64,000 nt of DNA, taken from the NCBI GenBank assembly GCA_028687435.1, contig JAQUAF010000007.1, positions 62,001 to 126,000 of the forward strand. The letters run 5' to 3'. A model generated the notes under the pieces. That model searched no databases and had not been told where the DNA came from. It worked only from the letters and a program-made list of their open reading frames with translations. This DNA is from Verrucomicrobiia bacterium. GTDB taxonomy: Bacteria > Verrucomicrobiota > Verrucomicrobiia > JABWAM01. Shown here in pieces: positions 56,865 through 64,000 of the stretch (positions are counted from its first letter, which is position 1; each line of letters opens with the position of its first letter). The translations under genes were made by a program, and so were the position numbers.

Positions 56865-57818
56865 CTACTTTTCCAGTCCGATCGCCTGGGCGGCGAGCAA
56901 CAGGGCGCCGGTGGGCATGACAGCCTCCCCCAACTTGGGGAGGGAAATCTGATAGGAGCCGCGGAAGACATCCATGACCAAGTCATTGGTCCAACGGCGA
57001 ATGTCATCGAGAAGGGGTTGGCCCAAGAGGCTGATTCCGCCGCCGATGATGAGGATTTGGGGGTGAAAGAGATGGATGGCATGGGAAAGTCCCAAGGCCA
57101 GGTGAAGTGTCAAGTCCCGCCAGATTTCCAAGGTTTGAGGATCGCCCAAGTTGCGGGCGGCGAGGAGACAAGCGGCTTCGGGACTGGATTGGGGATGGGT
57201 TTTGAGCAATTCCGCCAGTTTGCCATCGGGAGAGGTTTCCGCGGCATGACGAAGCCGTGCGTCGATGGACCATCCGGCGCAGAGTTGTTCCAAGGCGGGC
57301 CATTGGGCGGGAGGATGATTGGGGAGAGGGATGCGGAGGTTACCGATTTCGGCTTCGCCGGGCGACGCGCCATGGTAGATTTTTCCATCTACGATCAATC
57401 CGCCTCCGATGCCGCTGCCGACAGTCATGTAAAAGACCGGGTTATGACCACGACCGGCGCCGCAGACGGCTTCCGCGAGGGCGGCGGTGTTGGCGTCGTT
57501 TTCCACCCGCACGGGGACATGGAATTCCTTTTCCAGATATCCGGCGAGGTCGAAGCGGTCCCATCCGGAAATTTGATGTGATTTGACGATGTGGCCCGTG
57601 TTCCAATCCACGGGACCGCCGAAGGCCGCGCCAATGGAGGAGAAAGGCTGGAGTTGTTTCAATCCGTCGAGGATTTGTTTTTGGATGCCGGCGGCGCCAT
57701 GTTGACGCTCAACGGCGAAGCGGCGGGTTTCATGGACTTTCCCGGATGCGGAACCGACCGAGACTTGAATTTTGGTGCCGCCGATTTCAACCCCGGCAAG
57801 AGGAGGGGTGTTTTTCAT
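56865..57818 (-). CDS. ROK family kinase/glucokinase
   Basis: 'LAGVEIGGTKIQVSVG', 'VRVENDANTAALAEAVCGAGRGHNPVFYMTVGSGIGGGLIVDGKIYHGASPGEAEIGNL'. Confidence 0.92.
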   Translation of the reverse strand: MKNTPPLAGVEIGGTKIQVSVGSASGKVHETRRFAVERQHGAAGIQKQILDGLKQLQPFSSIGAAFGGPVDWNTGHIVKSHQISGWDRFDLAGYLEKEFHVPVRVENDANTAALAEAVCGAGRGHNPVFYMTVGSGIGGGLIVDGKIYHGASPGEAEIGNLRIPLPNHPPAQWPALEQLCAGWSIDARLRHAAETSPDGKLAELLKTHPQSSPEAACLLAARNLGDPQTLEIWRDLTLHLALGLSHAIHLFHPQILIIGGGISLLGQPLLDDIRRWTNDLVMDVFRGSYQISLPKLGEAVMPTGALLLAAQAIGLEK

Positions 57819-57823
57819 GGAAA

Positions 57824-58393
57824 TCAGCGTCGTTTTTTCTTTTTGGAAAGGCTTTCCTTGTGCAATTCGGCAAGGGCGGGTTCCAAGGGTTTTTTGACGG
57901 CGTCCTCCATGCGATCCACGATCAGGACTCCGTTGAGGTGGTCCATTTCGTGTTGGACGGCGCGGGCGAGGAGCCCGAGCGCGACGAATTGGATGGGGAA
58001 TCCGTCGAGGTTCATGGCGGACACATGGACCGTGGAGGCTCTTTTAATGCTGGCGCTGATGTCTGGAAAACTAAGGCAGCCTTCGTCGCAAAATTCCTCA
58101 CCCTCGGCCCGAATGATCTCGGGATTGAGGAGAATGAGGGGCATGGCTTCGTCCAGTGGGACATCGCGACCGCCTTGGATGAATTGCGAGGGATTTTCGC
58201 TTCCGCGCACGTCAATGACCAAGAGTTGGAGGGCTTGTCCGACCTGTTGGGCTGCCAGTCCGAGGCCGCGGGCCTTGTACATGGTTTCGATCATGTCGTG
58301 GGCCAGACGCCGGATGCTGTCGGTGACCTTCTGGATCCGGGCGCCTTTCTGGCGCAGGATGGGATGGCCGTAATGGAGGATGGGGAGGATCAT
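57824..58393 (-). CDS. def: Peptide deformylase
   Basis: 'GLGLAAQQVG', 'EGCLSFPD', 'QHEMDHLNGVLIVDRM'. Confidence 0.95.
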   Translation of the reverse strand: MILPILHYGHPILRQKGARIQKVTDSIRRLAHDMIETMYKARGLGLAAQQVGQALQLLVIDVRGSENPSQFIQGGRDVPLDEAMPLILLNPEIIRAEGEEFCDEGCLSFPDISASIKRASTVHVSAMNLDGFPIQFVALGLLARAVQHEMDHLNGVLIVDRMEDAVKKPLEPALAELHKESLSKKKKRR

Positions 58394-58480
58394 GAACTTT
58401 GTCTTATTTAGCGATAAGGGTGGGGCGAGGCAAATCTTTTGGTTTGGTTTGAAGAGCCTCATTTGTGAAGCCTGAAGTAT

Positions 58481-58508
58481 TTGACAAACCGAAAGTCTGC
58501 TGTATTTT
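58481..58508 (+). promoter_or_regulatory. Predicted sigma70 promoter for the GntR/LacI gene at 58520
   Basis: TTGACA (58481-58486)-N16-TATTTT (58503-58508), only ~11 bp before the ATG. Confidence 0.5.
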
Positions 58509-58519
58509 ATAGAAAAACT

Positions 58520-59593
58520 ATGAAAAGCGTCAAAGAGGGCCCGATTTATCGTCAAGTCGAGCAGTTTCTCAGGGATCAAATTGAGGCTGGGTTGGTTGCG
58601 CCGGGGGACAAGCTTCCCAGTGTGAGTCAGCTTTGCGAGCAATTTGGAGGGATCCATCATCTCACGGTGCGTCAAGCCATCAAAAATCTGGCATTGGAAG
58701 GATTGGTGCGTCCGATCCAAGGGCGCGGGCTTTTTGTGGCTGAACAAAAAATCCGCAATTCTTGCATCGCGTTGGTTGTTCCCTCGGTGGATGACGCGAT
58801 GGCTTCCCGCATGATCAAGGGCATTCAAACGGTTTTTAAGGAAGCCAGGGTCAATTCGTTGATCATGGATTCGGAATGCAATCCCAAAAAGGAGGCGGAG
58901 AACATTCGTCAGATTCAGGATCTTCCCCTGCAAGGGGCCATTATTTTTCCCATTCCGCTGCCGCATATTATCCGGGAAATCATCAAGCTTCACATGGATG
59001 GGTTGCCGTTTGTTTTGGTTGACCGTTTTTTTCCCGGCATCGAGCTGCCATCCGTCACGGTTGACAATTACCGCGGGGTTTATGAATTGACCGCGCATTT
59101 GATCCGGCGCGGACACAAGCGGTTTGCGTGGGTGGGGCGGACCTCCATTTCCACGACAGGAGAAAGGTATGAAGGTTTTCGCGATGCGCTGAACGATCAC
59201 CAGATTGCCTGCCAGCAGAGGTATGTCAAAAAGCTGGAATCCTTGACGGTCAATGTTTCCGCCATGGAGGCGGCATGCGCGGCGGTGAAGGAGATTCTTG
59301 GCGAGAAGACAAGGCCGGACGCCATGGTATTTGCGAATGATTCGCTGGCCTTGATGGGAATGGAGGAGATCAAGCGCAAGGGAGTGCGGATTCCCGAGGA
59401 CATCGCGGTTGCTGGATTTGACGACATTGAACGGGCTGGGCTGGCGGTTCCATCTCTTACCACTGTCCGGCAACCTGTTGAAGCAATGGGGGGCGAAGCC
59501 GCCCGTTATTTGCTGGAGCAGTTAAGCGGCAGAAAGACGCCGCCAAGGCGGATTGTTTTGCCGGTGGAACTGGCGGTTCGGAACAGCGGTTGA
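58520..59593 (+). CDS. GntR-type HTH regulator with LacI-type sensor domain
   Basis: 'PIYRQVEQFLRDQIEAGLVAPGDKLPSVSQLCEQFGGIHHLTVRQAIKNLALEGLVRPIQGRGLFV' and 'ALVVPSVDDAMASRMIKGIQ..PEDIAVAGFDDIERAGLAVPSLTTVRQP'. Confidence 0.93.
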   Translation: MKSVKEGPIYRQVEQFLRDQIEAGLVAPGDKLPSVSQLCEQFGGIHHLTVRQAIKNLALEGLVRPIQGRGLFVAEQKIRNSCIALVVPSVDDAMASRMIKGIQTVFKEARVNSLIMDSECNPKKEAENIRQIQDLPLQGAIIFPIPLPHIIREIIKLHMDGLPFVLVDRFFPGIELPSVTVDNYRGVYELTAHLIRRGHKRFAWVGRTSISTTGERYEGFRDALNDHQIACQQRYVKKLESLTVNVSAMEAACAAVKEILGEKTRPDAMVFANDSLALMGMEEIKRKGVRIPEDIAVAGFDDIERAGLAVPSLTTVRQPVEAMGGEAARYLLEQLSGRKTPPRRIVLPVELAVRNSG

Positions 59594-59620
59594 TAAAAAC
59601 ACATGATGCGAGGGGTGAAA

Positions 59621-62600
59621 ATGAAGAAGGGATCAATTTTAATTTTCGAGTGTTTATTGCTGGTTGCCTGTGGAATGAAAACTCCATTGCCTGGAATGAC
59701 GGAAATGAATGATGCCGTATTTTGTCTGGGATGCGCCGCAACAGGGGGCGGGCCGGAGGATCAGTCGCGTTTCAAGCGGGCCATTGCGAAAAACAATGCG
59801 GTCATGGCGGATGACGGCGCCATGGGGAGGGCCTTGGAGTTTGAGGAAGGGGCCTTTGTGAGAGTTGACGATCACGATGCCTTGAATCCCTCCGCCGGGA
59901 TCACCCTGGCGGCGTGGGTCAAGCCGTTTCCGGGCTATGGCGAGATGATGCCCCGAATCCTTTTCAAGGTGCGGGGCGAGGCCGGATATGCCTTGTATCT
60001 TTGCCCCAGAGTTTATCCGGCCGGGGAAGGTGTGATCAAGGCGGCGTTTGCAATCAACGGAAAAATTGTCGAGGTTGCCACGGATGCCGGCATTCCGATC
60101 AACAAATGGTCGCATGTGGCGGCGAGTTACGATGGCCAGGCCATCCGGCTGTTCATCAATGGGGAGATGAAGGTTTTCGATCCGCGCAAGGGCGCCTTGA
60201 CCCCGGCGCTCAAGTCGCCGTTGTTTATTGGCGGAAACGGGGATCGGGAGAACAGCAGGAGTTTTTTTGGATTGCTGGATGAGGTTTGTGTTTTGGGGAC
60301 GGGTTGTCAGGATGTTTCCCGGATCATCAAGGCTGGGAAAAGAGAGAAGCTGCTTTTTGAAAAAGACGGCCCGGCGAGGGTGAACGTGTTTTTTTCGGGA
60401 TTGCCGGCGGCTGCGAAGACTGCGGGAGGGGAGGACAGGGCGCGTTTGAGCGATATGTTCAGCATTCCGGTGCGATGGGACAGCGGCAATCCGCTGAGTT
60501 TCATCAACGATTACAGCGTCCAACTTGCGCTGGATGAAAAGGCCAACAGCCTGGTGTTGGAGTATGTCGCCTCGCCGGTGCTGTCGAATCGGAATAAAGT
60601 CGTTGTCATGGAGCCCGACAATCTGGAGGTTCTGGAGAAAAATCCCTCCCTGAGGTTGATTGCCGGGGTGATGCCGTGGTGGAATGGCGGACTGAAGACC
60701 AGGAAGGGGCTGCCTCTGAAAATCCATCCTGATTTTCTGAATGAGTTCATGATCACCCATGAGGGGGTGTCCGTGAAAGACACAGGAGGCGAGTTTTCGA
60801 TGCTTTCATTTTGGGGATCGGCCACCCGGCAATTTGCCAGGAATTGCATTCTTGACCGGATTGGAAAATACAAGGGGGTGAAGCAGGTGATCGGGTGGAC
60901 GCTGCCTTCGTTTCAAGGCGACGCGAATTATCAGGGCGGCACGAAGGAGGATATCGTGGATTACTCCTCATGGTCGCAGGCCAACTACCGCCGCTGGTTG
61001 CGGGTGGAAAAGCGATATGATCTCGATGGGTTGAACGCCAAATACGGAACGGCGTTCAAGTCATGGGATGAGGTGACGCAGCCCCAGCCCAGGAAAAGGG
61101 TTGTTGATTTGAGGCCGGCATGGAAGGAGTTTCAGGAATTCCGCCGTTGGACGGTGAAGGAATGGTACAGGGAACTGATCTGTCTTGCCCGCAAGGAGGA
61201 TCCTTCCCGGAACGTTTTCCGGCTTTATGTGGCCGGGGGGATTCGTCCGGACATTGTCTGCATTTACGAGGATTATTTTTCGTTGCTCGACGAACTGGGA
61301 GTCTATGGATATGTCGAGAACACCTGCGGCGACAATGCGAGCGCGATGATGGTCAAGCACTGTTCCCTGTTTTACAAGCATGGCCTTTCGAGCTGCGAGC
61401 CCGGCGATTTTTACAAAACCATGTACCAAGCCATCCGTTTTGGTTACGACATGGCGTTTTTGAAATGGATTCCGCCTTATATCGGGCAGTCCCGGAGTCC
61501 GTTGAATTTCGACAAGATCGGCAAATACCGTCCGGCTTTCAGCGGTTGCACGGGGGGAATGCCCGTTTTGTCCGAAAAAAGGGTGGGATTGCTGTATTCC
61601 TATCATACGGCGTTTTCCTCTCTTCTGATTCGGGATCAAGGGGCGGACATGCTGAACTTTGCGTTCGAACAGGAGTATCCGTTTGTTTATCTGAGCGATT
61701 TGATGCCCCTGGATGATTTGATGAGCCATGACTGCATTGTGGCCGCGAACGCCCTGATTCTTCCGGAGGGGGTTGTTTCGCGTTTGGAATCCCATGTGCG
61801 CGAAGGCGGAAGGCTTGTTCTCCTGGGCGGCTCGGGCTTTTTTTCAACCCAGGACACGGATGAAACGCATCCCTCATTCAGGTTGATTCGTGAATTGGGA
61901 TTTGAAGGGGAACTTTTCCGGGAAAGGAAACATGCCGGAAGGGTGAGGGTGACTCAAAAGAATGATTTGTTTTCCAGTCCGGGATTCAACCTGCATTCGG
62001 GCTGGCGCATGAAACCCTCTTCCTCCTGGGCGCATGAAGCGTGGGCCAATTGGGAGGATGGCTCGCCCTCGATCATCAAATGGTCTCATGGAAAGGGAGA
62101 GGTGATTTTGGTTGCGGGAACCCCGCCACTGAGGGTGTTTGGGGATATGATGGTCAAAGCCGGGTGCGGGAAAACGGTGGAGAGTTCCGATTATGAAATC
62201 AAGGGCGGCGTCGTGGACAAAGGAGGGGACCGCATGGTGGTTTTATTCAACAGCTCCGACAAGGAGCGGGAGGCGAAGGTTGCTTTTTCGGGGCATCCCT
62301 CGCAATCCCTGCATATAACGGATTTGAAAACTGGCGAAACCTGTCCACTCCCGCGCAAATCATCAGACGGGGGGATGTCCCTGTGTTTGGAGCCAAAGGA
62401 ATGCCGGGTGCTCAGAATATCCGGCAAACTTTCACCCGGCGGAGGAGGAATCCAGACCGTTGACGGGAACAAAACGGTGGCGGCCAATCCGGTTTCGCGT
62501 CCGGACGGGAAGGACAAGGTGTTGCGTTTCACCGGGGAATTTGATCATCCGGAAAAAGGCGCGATTTTCTTTTACCTTCGCGGTTTCAATCCGCCATTGG

Positions 62601-63076
62601 ATATCCGGAACAGTTTTTTGGAATATGACATCTGGCTTCCGGAAAACCATGCGGGATACGAGGCGGCGGTGATGTTGACGGGGAACATGCATGCCGCGAA
62701 AGCCACGCTGCCTTTTCTGCCGGGAGTCACCCATGATGTGACCCCGGGCATTTTCAAGAATCGCGTTGCCGGAGGAAAATGGGAGCATGTGAAAATTGAC
62801 CTGTCAAAATTTCAGGGCAAACAGTCGCCTGCGGTTTTGCTGACCGTTGACATTGTTGATGAAAAAGCGCTTGGCGGTTCGTGGCAGGCGTGTTTCAGGA
62901 ATCTTGCGCTGACGAATGGGGATGGCGGTTTGTCGATTGATCTTTTGAGGGATCAAGTGACGGCGCCTTATGATCGGGCGCGTCTCCGGGAAGGATACTG
63001 GCCCGGCACTTTTTGCTGGAGCAGGAGAAGGTGGTTTAAGGATGCCAGCGCCCGATTTGAATCGTCCGGTTTCTAG
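59621..63076 (+). CDS. Secreted LamG-domain protein with GH42/beta-galactosidase-like TIM barrel
   Basis: N-terminal lipobox-like 'LLLVACG', LamG 'AAWVKPFPGYGEM..NKWSHVAASYDGQAIRLFINGEMK', 'WSQANYRRWLRVEKRYDLDGLNAKYGTAFKSWDEV', typical of GH42-like proteins. Confidence 0.7.
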   Translation: MKKGSILIFECLLLVACGMKTPLPGMTEMNDAVFCLGCAATGGGPEDQSRFKRAIAKNNAVMADDGAMGRALEFEEGAFVRVDDHDALNPSAGITLAAWVKPFPGYGEMMPRILFKVRGEAGYALYLCPRVYPAGEGVIKAAFAINGKIVEVATDAGIPINKWSHVAASYDGQAIRLFINGEMKVFDPRKGALTPALKSPLFIGGNGDRENSRSFFGLLDEVCVLGTGCQDVSRIIKAGKREKLLFEKDGPARVNVFFSGLPAAAKTAGGEDRARLSDMFSIPVRWDSGNPLSFINDYSVQLALDEKANSLVLEYVASPVLSNRNKVVVMEPDNLEVLEKNPSLRLIAGVMPWWNGGLKTRKGLPLKIHPDFLNEFMITHEGVSVKDTGGEFSMLSFWGSATRQFARNCILDRIGKYKGVKQVIGWTLPSFQGDANYQGGTKEDIVDYSSWSQANYRRWLRVEKRYDLDGLNAKYGTAFKSWDEVTQPQPRKRVVDLRPAWKEFQEFRRWTVKEWYRELICLARKEDPSRNVFRLYVAGGIRPDIVCIYEDYFSLLDELGVYGYVENTCGDNASAMMVKHCSLFYKHGLSSCEPGDFYKTMYQAIRFGYDMAFLKWIPPYIGQSRSPLNFDKIGKYRPAFSGCTGGMPVLSEKRVGLLYSYHTAFSSLLIRDQGADMLNFAFEQEYPFVYLSDLMPLDDLMSHDCIVAANALILPEGVVSRLESHVREGGRLVLLGGSGFFSTQDTDETHPSFRLIRELGFEGELFRERKHAGRVRVTQKNDLFSSPGFNLHSGWRMKPSSSWAHEAWANWEDGSPSIIKWSHGKGEVILVAGTPPLRVFGDMMVKAGCGKTVESSDYEIKGGVVDKGGDRMVVLFNSSDKEREAKVAFSGHPSQSLHITDLKTGETCPLPRKSSDGGMSLCLEPKECRVLRISGKLSPGGGGIQTVDGNKTVAANPVSRPDGKDKVLRFTGEFDHPEKGAIFFYLRGFNPPLDIRNSFLEYDIWLPENHAGYEAAVMLTGNMHAAKATLPFLPGVTHDVTPGIFKNRVAGGKWEHVKIDLSKFQGKQSPAVLLTVDIVDEKALGGSWQACFRNLALTNGDGGLSIDLLRDQVTAPYDRARLREGYWPGTFCWSRRRWFKDASARFESSGF

Positions 63077-63816
63077 CCGGCAAGCGAGGTAAGGTGGGCG
63101 TGGCTTTGGGTAAGGGCCTGGAAAATGTCGCTGCCGCAGCTGTCGAATTCCACCACCAGCCAGCGGAGGACTTCGGGATCGGCGGCGGGAAGGACCTTGG
63201 CGAAGTTCATTTTGCCGCTGCCGAGGGCCACGTTGGGCTGGTCTTTGACAAAGGTTCCGTCCTTGATGTGCAGGAGGGGGGCGCGTTTCTTGAATTTTGC
63301 CACTTGTTCGGCCGGATCGTTGGCACCGAAATTGGCGGCCCAATAGGTGTCGATTTCAAAAAGGACATTGGGCGACATTTCCGCAAAGTGATCGATGGCC
63401 AGCCGTCCATTGACCGGCGCGTATTCCCACCAGTGGTTGTGAAGGAACAGCTTGAGACCGTGTTTTTTGAGGGCGGCGTGCATGGTGTTGACCTGATCCG
63501 CGGCACGCCGGATTTCGTCCATGTTTTTGAAGGAATCGGGGCCGAAGCCGCAACAGACCATGTCCAGCCCAAGGATGCCGGCGATTTCCACGGATTCGCT
63601 GACGTTGTCGGGCGTGACCCATGGGCGGTGGCTGGAGGAAATGACCATGCCGAGGTCCTCGATGGTCTTGTGAACCTCGCGGATTTTGTGGCCGTAGAAT
63701 CCGGCGGGTTCAACGCCTTTGAAGCCGATGGCGGCCACTTTTTTCAGGACGCCGATGAAGTCTTTGGCGCATTCGTTGCGAAGGGAATACAGTTGGACGG
63801 AGATGGGGGTGGGCAT
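63073..63816 (-). CDS. Sugar phosphate isomerase/epimerase (TIM barrel)
   Basis: 'PISVQLYSLRNECAKDFIGVLKKVAAIGFKGVEPAGFYGHK', 'LHNHWWEYAPVNGRLAIDHFAEMSPNVLFEIDTYWAANFG'. Confidence 0.9.
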   Translation of the reverse strand: MPTPISVQLYSLRNECAKDFIGVLKKVAAIGFKGVEPAGFYGHKIREVHKTIEDLGMVISSSHRPWVTPDNVSESVEIAGILGLDMVCCGFGPDSFKNMDEIRRAADQVNTMHAALKKHGLKLFLHNHWWEYAPVNGRLAIDHFAEMSPNVLFEIDTYWAANFGANDPAEQVAKFKKRAPLLHIKDGTFVKDQPNVALGSGKMNFAKVLPAADPEVLRWLVVEFDSCGSDIFQALTQSHAHLTSLAG

Positions 63817-63864
63817 AGGTTGATTAGGTTGAAGGTTGAAGGTTGAAGGCTGAAGGCTGAAGAC

Positions 63865-63893
63865 GGCGGTGCGGGAGCCCCGCCCTCCATTTT
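63865..63893. repeat. REPIN-like half-copy I
   Basis: GGCGGTGCGGGAGCCCCGCCCTCCATTTT. Confidence 0.8.
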
Positions 63894-63898
63894 TCTGA

Positions 63899-64000
63899 TC
63901 AGAGGTCCACCTGACCGGGGATGAGGCCGAGGGGAAGGGGGGCGGGGCGGTCGCAGGTGGTTTTGATTTCCACGGCCTGCCGGGTGACGGAGGATTCCTC
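63899..64000 (-). CDS. Partial CDS, C-terminal end (truncated by window edge)
   Basis: Open frame '...EESSVTRQAVEIKTTCDRPAPLPLGLIPGQVDL*' entering from the window edge. Confidence 0.5.
   Translation of the reverse strand, partial: EESSVTRQAVEIKTTCDRPAPLPLGLIPGQVDL

Noticed and set aside
1-64000. tRNA or rRNA genes
   Set aside because: None recognised by eye; a covariance-model scan (e.g. tRNAscan-SE/Infernal) would be needed to exclude them.

Overview
The window looks like a bacterial chromosome segment of the Verrucomicrobia/Lentisphaerae/Kiritimatiellae type. This is inferred from many LamG-domain secreted proteins, H-X9-DG prepilins and GH/DUF4838 proteins; taxonomy was not tested. Contents in order: (1) a prepilin and a LamG/DUF4091 glycan protein (0-4.3 kb); (2) a PIN-toxin remnant, pfkA, a lipoprotein, pssA and a VanX-type dipeptidase (4.8-8.8 kb); (3) a complete type I-C CRISPR-Cas locus, cas3-cas5-cas8c-cas7-[DUF433/DUF5615 toxin-antitoxin]-cas4-cas1-cas2, with a very short array (9.8-18.6 kb), followed by a truncated WYL regulator and a truncated, frameshifted vanX copy, so the locus sits between vanX repeats; (4) a duplicated glycan-degradation region with LamG+PHP proteins, GH89-like proteins, DUF4838, GH130, prepilins and GntR/LacI regulators (19.7-43.7 kb); (5) a long minus-strand sugar/uronate/aminosugar catabolic operon (43.6-55.8 kb); (6) a ROK kinase, peptide deformylase, GntR/LacI regulator, large LamG-GH protein and sugar isomerase (56-64 kb). 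The most notable observations are: a toxin-antitoxin pair inside the cas operon; the vanX duplication bracketing CRISPR-Cas; an apparent promoter capture, where a LamG/PHP gene carries the promoter and first codons of a GntR regulator; a REPIN-like palindrome family that punctuates the operon and is translated in-frame in one secreted protein; a 346-bp MITE with a perfect 8-bp target duplication; and a PHP-family paralog that has lost its apparent metal-binding motifs. All family calls come from reading motifs by eye; no database search was run.
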